From UBA2030 sp049969475 (lineage in GTDB: Bacteria; Bacteroidota; Bacteroidia; Bacteroidales; TTA-H9), in contig JBMFOU010000003.1 in the NCBI GenBank assembly GCA_049969475.1, positions 1 to 64,000 of the forward strand: DNA of 64,000 nucleotides, in the 5' to 3' direction. Positions 26,318 through 34,023 of the stretch are shown piece by piece; the stretch's first letter is position 1, and each line of letters starts with the position of its first letter. The notes under the pieces are model-generated. The model saw only the letters and a program-made list of their open reading frames with translations. It searched no databases and was not told the DNA's origin. The position numbers and the translations under genes are program-made.

Positions 26318-26899
26318 TCACTTGGATTGAAAGAGGTAGGGCTCGCCAAAAGATGAACCGAAAATAAAAGTTTCGGGCACACGCCGTGGTTTGGGGCCTT
26401 TTTCCAATTCAGCAAGTTGAGGGGGTAGTACAGAAGCATCAGTCTTGTAGCCAAGAGCGATGATGGTCAGGGGTTCTACATCTTCAGGCAGCTTAAATAA
26501 TTGGGCAGCCTGGACCTTGTCGAATCCACCCATCTGATGAGTGTATATTCCCAGGTGCATGGCTGTAAGGGAAAGATAGGCCACAGCCTGGCCGGTATCG
26601 TAGGCCCAAGCATCATTGAATCCAATATTTTTAACCGTGTAAGTTTTACGACCTGCAGCCATGATAAGCACAGGAGCCCGGTGAGCCCATAATTTGTTGA
26701 ATTCCACAAGCGTATCAAACATTTTTTGCCAGGCTGTATCGGCCCTATGACCCACAAAAAACAACCAGGGTTGCTCGTTCATGGAGCTGGGCGCCAGGCG
26801 TGCAGCTTCAAGTAATCCCCTTAAATGCCCGGCGGGGATAGGATCTGTTGAGAAAGCCCTGGGGCTCCATCTGTTAAGAATTATTTCAGGAATATTCAT
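26318..26899 (-). CDS. Nitroreductase-family flavoprotein
   Basis: 193 residues from the ATG giving MNIPEIILNRWSPRAF. RWSPRAFS near the N-terminus (about 10-17) binds the FMN phosphate, LAPSSMNEQPW (about 35-45) is the second signature, and IALGY (about 150-154) lies near the flavin. Members reduce nitro compounds, quinones or other substrates with NAD(P)H, usually as FMN dimers; the substrate is unknown here. A longer frame starting at 27064 reaches into the region upstream of the next gene and lacks family similarity there. Divergent from the small barrel gene. Confidence 0.88.
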   Translation of the reverse strand: MNIPEIILNRWSPRAFSTDPIPAGHLRGLLEAARLAPSSMNEQPWLFFVGHRADTAWQKMFDTLVEFNKLWAHRAPVLIMAAGRKTYTVKNIGFNDAWAYDTGQAVAYLSLTAMHLGIYTHQMGGFDKVQAAQLFKLPEDVEPLTIIALGYKTDASVLPPQLAELEKGPKPRRVPETFIFGSSFGEPYLFQSK

Positions 26900-26956
26900 A
26901 TTTCTGATTTTAAAGCCACAAAAATACTCGCCATCCGCCGATTTGGACGATATTTT

Positions 26957-26965
26957 TAGTTTTGC
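26957..26965 (+). promoter_or_regulatory. -7 promoter element for the small barrel protein gene
   Basis: TAGTTTTGC is an exact match, 30 bp upstream of the ATG at 26996. Confidence 0.45.
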
Positions 26966-26995
26966 AGCCCATAAAAAACCCAAAAAAATTCTTGT

Positions 26996-27445
26996 ATGCA
27001 AAAGACCTTTTTCATTCTTGCCTTGTTCTTGACAATTATTTCTACTCCCGTACTTCAGGCACAACGCAGGCTACCTGGTGGATTTGAACTCGGGCTTCGT
27101 CTGGGAGACACCTATGGGGGCGATGCAGCCCTCGATGCAGTCGTCCCCATGTATGGCGACAGAATTCATGCTAATCTCTCGGTGAGTCATAACAATCTAA
27201 TTGTTGCAGGGCTTTACGACTGGCTCTATCCCATTGGCAACGGCTTTTCCTTCTATCCTGGAGTAGGTGGCATCATGAGTCTTGGCGACAATGTGAGTAT
27301 TGGAGTTGCCGGTGAAGTAGGCTTTGAATACCGCTTTCCTATTCCGCTGAGTATAGGACTCGATTGGAGACCTGTTCTTGGCATTGTAAATGCAGATGGT
27401 TTTACCGCCGAGGGATTTGGACTTAATGTCAGATACCGATTCTGA
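26996..27445 (+). CDS. Small outer-membrane beta-barrel-like protein
   Basis: 149 residues. The signal peptide ends VLQA|Q. The mature part has alternating short beta-strands and glycine turns (FELGLRLGDTYGG, GVAGEVGFEYRF, GLDWRPVLG) and ends in an aromatic residue (VRYRF), as outer-membrane barrels do. About eight strands fit the length. I do not recognise a specific family; it resembles small opacity-type or uncharacterised Bacteroidota barrels. Its stop directly abuts that of the convergent COG3014 gene. Confidence 0.7.
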   Translation: MQKTFFILALFLTIISTPVLQAQRRLPGGFELGLRLGDTYGGDAALDAVVPMYGDRIHANLSVSHNNLIVAGLYDWLYPIGNGFSFYPGVGGIMSLGDNVSIGVAGEVGFEYRFPIPLSIGLDWRPVLGIVNADGFTAEGFGLNVRYRF

Positions 27446-28849
27446 TTATTTAAACCCGCCATATTCCAGGCTGCGCCAGTTGACAAACGTGGTGCGGCCT
27501 TTTTTAACTTCTACAGGAATCCTTATTTCACGTCCGCCCCTAACACCCTCCAGCCGAAGTTGCAAAGAATGTTTTCCTTCAGGCAATACAAGACGAATAT
27601 ATGAAATTTCGAAAGGAAGTGTCTGCCAGTTGCGGGTATCCGCTTTTTCCGTGGCTGCGTTTAATATACCTACCAGAGCGCCAATATTTTTATCACCCTC
27701 TCGAACAGCTGCTTCCAGCGCCTTTTTAGAAGCCAACCGGGCCAATCCTGTGGCCATCTCCCTCCACATACGATCTTCCAGCGTTTTCAGCAATATCGCA
27801 TTTAAATCTTCAACCCTTTCCAGCGGTTTCGATATTGTACCCAAAGAATCAGAAACTACGGCCGATGAATAATAGGGTACACGCTGTATATACTTTGGAA
27901 ATGCCACCCTGAACACCGACAAATCGGAAAAACCACCCGAGGATTTTGAACCCGTATTGCCCAGATATACCGGAAAATGCATCCCATATTCCTCATTCAC
28001 CAAGGTTACCCATCCACCTGAGCCATCTACTTTTGTGAACATAATGCTCCATTCATCCTTCACGGGGCCCAGTCCGTTTTCCCAGAAAAATACCACATAC
28101 CCTCCCTGCAAAGGTTTGGGCTCGTATTTCATATCAAATTTTTTCTCGAAAAACGATACTTCATCCTGAAATCCAGTAAGCCAGGCGGTGCGAAGCAAGT
28201 CGTTTTTCAACTGATTGGGAATGGCAACCCCAAACTGAGGAGTAATCACCGAATCGTACACCCTTACAGCATTTCGGTAAGCAATAAAGGCATTGTTGGC
28301 ATCGCCCACTGCATCGTAGATGAGACCGGTAAGAATATGGGCGAAAGCATCATCGGAATATCGGTTTTTACGATTTTTGTATTTATCGTTGAGTTCATAA
28401 AGTTTTTGGGGGATACGACGAGCCTCGACAAGCGCTTCCTCGTATCGACCCAATTGCAAGAAAGCCAAAGCCTTATAAAAATTCACCATGACCTTTTCAG
28501 GATCCTCTGGCATATAAGGCTTCACTCCGGGGTTGGTAACCAAAGCCAACGCCTCTGTCCCGTAGTTGCGGGATAAATCGTCAATATAAAGGTCGGCTTC
28601 ATTGAAGTACTTAATACTCTCCTCAAAGTTGCCCAGCATATACTCTACCCATCCGCGGTTGCACCAGTACAAGAATCGGTTTTTGCCCTGTGCTTCCTTC
28701 TCTTGTTTTAAAAGCACGTGGCGGGCTTCATCCAGATTTCCGCGCTGCAGGTTATCCTGAAAAACCCGGCTCTGCTGATAATAGGTAGCACAGCCAGATA
28801 CCGCAATTCCAAGCGGCAGGATGAATAACCACCATAGAAATTTTTTCAT
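27446..28849 (-). CDS. COG3014-type TPR lipoprotein
   Basis: About 467 residues from the ATG giving MKKFLWWLFILP. The lipobox is VSGC. Residues about 25-230 are helical and TPR-like (YMLGNFEESIKYFNEAD, ALAFLQLGRYEEALVEARR); the C-terminal part is predicted beta-rich. It resembles the COG3014 group, whose genes often sit beside lpoB-like genes. That is the case here: LpoB is 74 bp upstream on the same strand. Function is not established; a part in cell-envelope assembly with LpoB is inferred from the pairing. Confidence 0.75.
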   Translation of the reverse strand: MKKFLWWLFILPLGIAVSGCATYYQQSRVFQDNLQRGNLDEARHVLLKQEKEAQGKNRFLYWCNRGWVEYMLGNFEESIKYFNEADLYIDDLSRNYGTEALALVTNPGVKPYMPEDPEKVMVNFYKALAFLQLGRYEEALVEARRIPQKLYELNDKYKNRKNRYSDDAFAHILTGLIYDAVGDANNAFIAYRNAVRVYDSVITPQFGVAIPNQLKNDLLRTAWLTGFQDEVSFFEKKFDMKYEPKPLQGGYVVFFWENGLGPVKDEWSIMFTKVDGSGGWVTLVNEEYGMHFPVYLGNTGSKSSGGFSDLSVFRVAFPKYIQRVPYYSSAVVSDSLGTISKPLERVEDLNAILLKTLEDRMWREMATGLARLASKKALEAAVREGDKNIGALVGILNAATEKADTRNWQTLPFEISYIRLVLPEGKHSLQLRLEGVRGGREIRIPVEVKKGRTTFVNWRSLEYGGFK

Positions 28850-28923
28850 AGGCAAATAGAATAAACCTGGCTGCACCGGCCTGGGCTCATTACCAGTGCA
28901 GCCCTAGAATAGAAATACTATAT

Positions 28924-29511
28924 TTATTTATTGACGTATTTTTTGATTTTCTTATCGCCTATCCAAACCACCTCATTGGTTTCGAGGTTGGTAAGCTCGA
29001 GGTTGACCTGGTAGAAATTAACCCTCTCGTTATTGTAGGTGTCGATAATCGAAGATATGGTGCCCTGAAGAATGAAGTCGGCTCCAACTTCCTTACCCCA
29101 TTTTTTGATAGTTTCAGGGGCTGCAAAATCCTGCTGGTCGGCCCTTTCGGCACGGATGGCTTCACGTTTTTCTCCACCCTGCACCAGCCTTACCTGGCCT
29201 GAGGTTATAAATGCCCGTTCAAGATCCTTCAGGAAAGGTTCGGCATCAATGTGTTCGCTGGTTTTATTTTTTACGAACCCCACAATGACTACGGGCCTGC
29301 GGCCTGCATCCTGGTTAAAATCGGTTAGCCAGCGACTATTCAGACAATCCTGAATCATAGCTTCAGCTGTCAATCGGGCATCGGTGTCGTTCCACCGGCC
29401 ACTAAGGTCAATCACCTGTCCTGTTTCAACACGGTTTACCTTGCGTATCTGGCACCCCGAAATGGCCACTAATACTATGGCAATGGCAAAAATCTTTGTA
29501 AATGTCTTCAT
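28924..29511 (-). CDS. lpoB: LpoB-like lipoprotein (penicillin-binding protein activator family)
   Basis: 195 residues with a lipobox ISGC (about C20). VIDLSGRWNDTDARLTAEAM and RPVVIVGFVKNKTSEHID are typical of LpoB, and GADFILQGTISSI ends the conserved core. In Escherichia coli LpoB is an outer-membrane lipoprotein that stimulates the peptidoglycan synthase PBP1B. The partner in Bacteroidota is not established. It is the first gene of a pair with the COG3014 lipoprotein. Alternative: a related CsgG-like assembly lipoprotein, since the folds are similar. Confidence 0.85.
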   Translation of the reverse strand: MKTFTKIFAIAIVLVAISGCQIRKVNRVETGQVIDLSGRWNDTDARLTAEAMIQDCLNSRWLTDFNQDAGRRPVVIVGFVKNKTSEHIDAEPFLKDLERAFITSGQVRLVQGGEKREAIRAERADQQDFAAPETIKKWGKEVGADFILQGTISSIIDTYNNERVNFYQVNLELTNLETNEVVWIGDKKIKKYVNK

Positions 29512-29618
29512 TGTTCAAGATTTAAAGGGAATAATAGGTTTCAGAAACGTGCATAAAGATACAAAGTTTATACCGCTTTGAAAGGCGAAGGCAAAGAGCT
29601 CCGGTAAGCAGGCTTTGC

Positions 29619-29627
29619 TAATTTTGC
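29619..29627 (+). promoter_or_regulatory. -7 promoter element for meaB
   Basis: TAATTTTGC is an exact match, 17 bp upstream of the ATG. Confidence 0.5.
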
Positions 29628-29644
29628 CAAGTAAATAGCTCTAT

Positions 29645-30748
29645 ATGGTTCAGGACGAAAACAAGTCGGCCCTAAAAGTGAATGATGGTGTTGAACAACC
29701 TCCCCAAATCAATGAGGAACTGCTGAAACACTTGCCCCGTCGTAAACGAATCCATGATGCCAACTGGTATGTAAAGAAAATCATTGCCGGCGACCGCATC
29801 GGGCTTTCGCAGGCTATTACCCTGGTAGAGAGCTCCTTGCCTGAACATCAGGAAATAGCCCAGCAAATCATCGAACAATGTATGCCTCATGCCGGAAAAT
29901 CCGTACGCATAGGAATTACAGGTGTGCCCGGAGTTGGAAAAAGTACATTCATAGAGGCCTTTGGGACCCATCTGACCAGGCTGGGACATAAAGTAGCTGT
30001 GCTGGCCATTGATCCCAGCAGTCAGCGATCCAAAGGAAGTATTCTGGGCGATAAAACCCGAATGGAGCAGTTGGCAGTGGACCCGAATGCGTACGTAAGA
30101 CCCTCGCCTTCGGCTGGCTCTTTGGGTGGTGTGGCCCGAAAAACCCGTGAAACCGTGGTGCTTTGCGAAGCCGCTGGATTCGATGTGATTATTATTGAAA
30201 CCGTAGGGGTCGGGCAGTCGGAAACCACCGTTCACAGCATGGTTGATTTTTTCCTTCTTCTGATGCTTGCCGGAGCAGGCGACGAATTGCAGGGCATTAA
30301 AAGAGGCATCATGGAAATGGCCGATGCCATAGTTATCAACAAAGCCGACGGCGACAACATACCTAAAGCCATGCAGGCTAAAGCTCAGTATCAAAGCGCC
30401 TTACACCTTTTTCCTCCAACCTCTTCGGGTTGGGCACCCCGCGTAGAAACTTGCTCTGCGCTCACGCACGAAGGCATTGACCAAATCTGGAATATGATGC
30501 AGGAGTACTTCAACCTGACCCAAAGCAATGGTTATTTTCAATCCAACCGCAACAATCAAGCAGTCAATCTAATGACTGAGAGTCTGCAAGAATATCTCCA
30601 TCAGGCTGTTTTTGTCAACCCGGTGGTGGATGAGATCTTTAATCAGATGAAAATTTCTGTTCTCAACGGATATATAAGTCCATACGTTGCTGCCCGTAAA
30701 ATTTTCGAAACCTGCCTCAACGAACTCAGAAAAAGTGATAACCGTTAA
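29645..30748 (+). CDS. meaB: MeaB/ArgK-type G3E GTPase, methylmalonyl-CoA mutase chaperone
   Basis: 367 residues. The P-loop is GVPGVGKST (93-101), followed by AIDPSSQRSKGSILGDKTRM, a hallmark of MeaB. ETVGVGQSE is switch II and INKADGDN the base-recognition NKxD. These GTPases protect and reload cobalamin in methylmalonyl-CoA mutase, needed for the succinate-propionate pathway common in Bacteroidia. No mutase gene lies in the window. A C-terminal dimerisation arm (about 305-360) is present, so the protein is full length. Confidence 0.93.
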   Translation: MVQDENKSALKVNDGVEQPPQINEELLKHLPRRKRIHDANWYVKKIIAGDRIGLSQAITLVESSLPEHQEIAQQIIEQCMPHAGKSVRIGITGVPGVGKSTFIEAFGTHLTRLGHKVAVLAIDPSSQRSKGSILGDKTRMEQLAVDPNAYVRPSPSAGSLGGVARKTRETVVLCEAAGFDVIIIETVGVGQSETTVHSMVDFFLLLMLAGAGDELQGIKRGIMEMADAIVINKADGDNIPKAMQAKAQYQSALHLFPPTSSGWAPRVETCSALTHEGIDQIWNMMQEYFNLTQSNGYFQSNRNNQAVNLMTESLQEYLHQAVFVNPVVDEIFNQMKISVLNGYISPYVAARKIFETCLNELRKSDNR

Positions 30749-30772
30749 ACTATAGGAATCTCCCCTTCCAGC

Positions 30773-31852
30773 TCATAACGGAGAGTGTTCAGAGCCCTGA
30801 AGATGAGAAGGTTTTGTCGGTTGGGTGGCATTGAGGGAGCGAAGCCAGAGAGGAAGCACCACCAGGCCAAGCAGAATATAAGGATAATAGGTTACTACTC
30901 TCCAGACAATGGCCATCGGATGGGCCAGGCCTGAAGGAACAATGTCGCCCAGGTAGTAGCTGAAGATCAGCTCCGCCACGCCGCTACCTCCAGGTGTTGG
31001 GGTCACCAGAAGTAATACCCAGATCATCAGGTGGCGGGCATAAACGATCAGATGATTGCAGGCTCCGGCAAAAATGAGTATGAGAACATTCACTACCAGG
31101 AAACGGGCGGACCAGGTAAGCAGGGTAGCCACGAAAGCCTTTACCCAAAACCATAGGTTTTTGTCAGAAAGTTCGATTGCTGTAGTTTCAATATCCTGCG
31201 CTGCCCCGGCAAAACCCTCCTTCCATTTTTTCAAAAACCGCAAATTGCCCAAAGCTTTGAGTAATCCCGCCACTACCTGCGGTCTTACAAAAATCCCAAG
31301 TCCCATTGACGCCGTCAGACCCACGATAATTATGTAGCCCATCCAGAAAACTCCAGACTGGAATTGGCCCGCACCCGCCGCAAATCCGAAAATTTGATGA
31401 TACCCTCCCCATAATACCAGCAAAGGTACCATCAAGACAAAGAAAAGTTCATCGAGAAAAGCTGTTACAAGAACTATGGCCGTGGAGCGCCCGGCCGAAA
31501 TATGTTCACGGTTGATGATATAGACAGCCACCGCAGACCCGCCCACTACCGTTGGCGTAACCGCACTGGCAAATTCCCAGAGCGAAATCACATAAAAGCT
31601 ACGTTTCCAGGTTAGACTTCCCTCGGTGAGCAGTCGGATACGATACATATAGGCCAATTGTCGCAGCATGATCAAACCGATAATCACTGCAAACCATAGG
31701 TAGTTTTGTGAATTCCATTCAACAGCCTTCAAAGCTTCTTTATCAAAATTTCTCAAAACCAGGAATAAACCGGCTCCTGCACCTAAAAGAACAGGAATCA
31801 ATAAATTACGCAGGCTAAAAAGTTTTTTTAAGCGGGCATCTGCATCGTGCAT
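30773..31852 (-). CDS. LPG-synthase-TM/flippase-like membrane protein (UPF0104)
   Basis: 359 residues with seven or eight transmembrane helices. LWEFASAVTPTVVGGSAVAVY (about 90-110) and VTPTPGGSGVAELIFSYYL (about 290-308) are the signature motifs of the lysylphosphatidylglycerol-synthase transmembrane/UPF0104 family. There is no C-terminal MprF-type transferase domain, so it is the stand-alone type seen in bacteria and archaea and proposed to move or modify lipids. The substrate is unknown. No neighbour indicates a pathway. Confidence 0.8.
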   Translation of the reverse strand: MHDADARLKKLFSLRNLLIPVLLGAGAGLFLVLRNFDKEALKAVEWNSQNYLWFAVIIGLIMLRQLAYMYRIRLLTEGSLTWKRSFYVISLWEFASAVTPTVVGGSAVAVYIINREHISAGRSTAIVLVTAFLDELFFVLMVPLLVLWGGYHQIFGFAAGAGQFQSGVFWMGYIIIVGLTASMGLGIFVRPQVVAGLLKALGNLRFLKKWKEGFAGAAQDIETTAIELSDKNLWFWVKAFVATLLTWSARFLVVNVLILIFAGACNHLIVYARHLMIWVLLLVTPTPGGSGVAELIFSYYLGDIVPSGLAHPMAIVWRVVTYYPYILLGLVVLPLWLRSLNATQPTKPSHLQGSEHSPL

Positions 31853-31935
31853 GAATGAAGCCTTTATGCAATATTAACCATTTTCTCCGGGGGAGGTTCA
31901 GAATAGGACTGTTTTGCTGTAGTCAGGCAACAAAA

Positions 31936-31984
31936 TGGGTCAATTTGGCATATTTCTAATTATAAATACGCCAAAATGACACCA
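31936..31984. promoter_or_regulatory. Inverted repeat upstream of hsp20, candidate activator or operator site
   Basis: TGGGTCAATTTGGC (31936-31949) and GCCAAAATGACACCA (31970-31984) form an imperfect inverted repeat with 13 base pairs, one mismatch and one bulge around a 20-bp AT-rich spacer. It has no T-run, so it is not a terminator. Its centre lies about 70 bp before the predicted start of the sigma-54-like promoter at 32004-32020. Confidence 0.5.
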
Positions 31985-32003
31985 AAAAGAGGATTCCAAC
32001 GCG

Positions 32004-32020
32004 CTGGCACAACCCTTGTC
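32004..32020 (+). promoter_or_regulatory. Sigma-54-like -24/-12 promoter for hsp20
   Basis: CTGGCACAACCCTTGTC matches YTGGCACRnnnnTTGCW except at the final two positions (TC in place of CW). Spacing between GG and the -12 element is correct. No TAnnTTTG element is seen at a suitable distance. Confidence 0.4.
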
Positions 32021-32058
32021 GTCTTCTCATCGAAACCATAAATGAAATCAATAACTAA

Positions 32059-32068
32059 AAACAGGAGG
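32059..32068 (+). promoter_or_regulatory. Shine-Dalgarno sequence of hsp20
   Basis: The sequence AACAGGAGGATACAACT immediately precedes the ATG at 32077. The AGGAGG is a strong ribosome-binding site, which is rare in Bacteroidota and not seen before other genes in this window. Confidence 0.6.
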
Positions 32069-32076
32069 ATACAACT

Positions 32077-32493
32077 ATGACTATCATGCGTTGGAGAAAT
32101 TATCCGAGCCTTTCGGATGTATTTGAAAGCCTGTTCGACCGTCAGGCTGAACACATGGAAAACGAACCCTATCACATCAGCCCGGCTGTTAACATTATCG
32201 AAAACGAGAAGGGCTTTGTGATTGAAATGGCCGTTCCGGGATTCAACAAAGACGAGCTAAAAATCAGTCTCGACAGCAACGTGCTGACCATATCTGCTGA
32301 AGGCAGAAAAGAAGATGAAAAGGTTCAGTATTTGCGGCGCGAATTTGCCTGCGGAAAATTCTCCCGCTCGTTTACCCTTCCCAAGAGTATAGATGCTGAA
32401 AAAATTTCTGCCGACTTTGACAAGGGTATCCTACGGGTCAACCTTCCGAAGAAAGAAGAACTGACCATTAGTAAGCAAATCAAAATCCAGTAA
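32077..32493 (+). CDS. Hsp20/alpha-crystallin small heat-shock protein
   Basis: 138 residues. The alpha-crystallin domain spans about 40-128, with EMAVPGFNKDEL, NVLTISAEGRKE and the closing motif GILRVNLPKKEE. ATP-independent chaperone that holds unfolding proteins during stress, acting as large oligomers. The short C-terminal tail contains the I-x-I-like TISKQIKI. The gene stands alone, with an unusual promoter region (sigma-54-like element, inverted repeat, true Shine-Dalgarno) and an intrinsic terminator downstream, so it looks independently regulated. Confidence 0.94.
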   Translation: MTIMRWRNYPSLSDVFESLFDRQAEHMENEPYHISPAVNIIENEKGFVIEMAVPGFNKDELKISLDSNVLTISAEGRKEDEKVQYLRREFACGKFSRSFTLPKSIDAEKISADFDKGILRVNLPKKEELTISKQIKIQ

Positions 32494-32567
32494 TGTTTTG
32501 GGGTTGTTCAGCAACCGATGCCTTACTTAAGGTAACCGGAAAATTACAGTAACACATTTGCCACTTT

Positions 32568-32603
32568 AGAGGGCGAACTTCACAGGGGGGGCGCCCTCTT
32601 TTG
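32568..32603 (+). terminator. Intrinsic terminator after hsp20
   Basis: AGAGGGCG (32568-32575) pairs with CGCCCTCT (32592-32599), followed by TTT. The downstream T-rich stretch doubles as the next promoter. Confidence 0.7.
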
Positions 32604-32612
32604 TATTTTTGC
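32604..32612 (+). promoter_or_regulatory. -7 promoter element abutting the NlpC/P60 start
   Basis: TATTTTTGC is an exact match ending 4 bp before the ATG at 32617, implying a leaderless or nearly leaderless mRNA. Confidence 0.5.
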
Positions 32613-32616
32613 AACT

Positions 32617-33117
32617 ATGCAAAGCAAAGGGACCAAACCTTTATCAGATTTCTATGTCATAAGCCTGAGATTTTCTTTGGCGCTGGTAGTTTTGATGCTT
32701 GCCTCTTGCGCTATTAAAAAGAAAGGAGAAAAATCGCAGGCTTCCCTTGAAAAGCCCGGTGATAAACTTATGAGCGTTATCGACAGCTGGGTGGGCACAC
32801 CCTATAAATACGGGGGAGAAACCCGCTCAGGAACCGATTGCTCAGGCTTTGTGAAAGCAGTTTACAGCGAAGTGTATGGTATCTCTTTGCCCCGCACAAG
32901 CCAGGCCATGCTGGAATCAGCCCAGGGAATTGATCCCGACCAGCTTCGGCCCGGAGACCTGGTTTTTTTTGAAATATCCTTGAAAAATTACCACGTAGGA
33001 ATATACACTGGTGATCGGAAATTCGCTCACGCATCTGAAAAGAAGGGCGTTATTATCAGCAGCCTGGACGAGCCTTATTATATCCGAACTTTTATAAAAG
33101 CCGGGAGGTTTCTCTAA
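32617..33117 (+). CDS. NlpC/P60 (C40) peptidoglycan endopeptidase lipoprotein
   Basis: 166 residues. The signal sequence ends in the lipobox MLASC (C31). The C40 domain covers about 50-165, with catalytic C75 in TDCSGFV, H126 in NYHVGIY and third residue H138 in FAHAS. It cleaves the stem peptide of peptidoglycan, acting in the periplasm or on the inner face of the outer membrane. The EamA gene starts immediately after the stop codon, so the two are co-transcribed. Confidence 0.93.
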   Translation: MQSKGTKPLSDFYVISLRFSLALVVLMLASCAIKKKGEKSQASLEKPGDKLMSVIDSWVGTPYKYGGETRSGTDCSGFVKAVYSEVYGISLPRTSQAMLESAQGIDPDQLRPGDLVFFEISLKNYHVGIYTGDRKFAHASEKKGVIISSLDEPYYIRTFIKAGRFL

Positions 33118-34023
33118 ATGCGGCTTCAGGGAGACAGAGCGGCCCATCTGAGTCTGGCCACAGCCACCTTTATCTTTGGACTTAACTATGTGATTACCAA
33201 ATCGCTGGTTCCAGGCATATTTACTCCACTCCAATTGGTGTTTATTCGGTTGGGAGGAAGCATTATTCCCTTGGGTATCTGGGGACTCATTACCCATTCT
33301 TTAGACATCCAGCGAAAAGATATTTGGAGGATTGGGGCAGCAGGCCTAACTGGAGTGGCAATAAATCAAACTTTTTTCTTTGCAGGCATGGCCCGTACCT
33401 CGCCCCTCGAAGCGGCCATTATTCATACCGCCAATCCTTTATTGGTGGTGCTTTTTGCCAGCTTATTTCTGGGTGAAAAGCATTACCTGATTAACAAATT
33501 GGGTATTGGAGTGGGTGCCCTGGGAGCCCTGCTTCTCATTTTTTCACGCGGCAAACCCGATTTACATTCCGAACATTTCATTGGCAACCTGCTCATTTTT
33601 ATCAATATGTCTGCCTACAGTGCCTATATGGTAATTGTGAAGCCCCTCATGCGGCACTACAAGCCTACTACGGTAATGTTCTGGGTATTCACTGCTGGTT
33701 TTCTGTGGATTTTACCTTTATCTATCCCTGAAATACGCCGAACACCCTGGGAAAAACTGACCGTTATCGATTGGTTTTCAGTAGCTTATGTTGTGTTTTT
33801 TACAACACTCCTTGCTTTTACGCTCACCGTTTTTGGATTACGACATCTTAAGGCAGGTACTGCCGCCTACTACAGCTATATTCAGCCTTTTATTGCGGGG
33901 ATTATGGGCGCCCTGGCCGGATACCAGGACTTCACCGGGCTCATGCTCTTTGCCGGAATTCTCATTCTGGCCGGAGCCTGGATGGTTTCAGTGAAAAAAA
34001 ACAAGGTTACAGCAAAAACCTGA
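33118..34023 (+). CDS. EamA-family (DMT superfamily) transporter
   Basis: 301 residues with about ten transmembrane helices arranged as two EamA repeats (about 8-140 and 150-290). The conserved entry ATFIFGLNYVITK and the end-of-repeat FLGEKHYLINKLGIGVGALGA are typical. Such proteins export metabolites or amino acids; the substrate cannot be predicted. The ATG follows the preceding stop without a gap. The last 17 bp overlap the 3' end of the convergent PLD gene. Confidence 0.9.
   Translation: MRLQGDRAAHLSLATATFIFGLNYVITKSLVPGIFTPLQLVFIRLGGSIIPLGIWGLITHSLDIQRKDIWRIGAAGLTGVAINQTFFFAGMARTSPLEAAIIHTANPLLVVLFASLFLGEKHYLINKLGIGVGALGALLLIFSRGKPDLHSEHFIGNLLIFINMSAYSAYMVIVKPLMRHYKPTTVMFWVFTAGFLWILPLSIPEIRRTPWEKLTVIDWFSVAYVVFFTTLLAFTLTVFGLRHLKAGTAAYYSYIQPFIAGIMGALAGYQDFTGLMLFAGILILAGAWMVSVKKNKVTAKT

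Noticed and set aside
26900..27064. 55-codon N-terminal extension of the nitroreductase
   Set aside because: It runs through the promoter and start of the divergent barrel gene and lacks similarity to the family.
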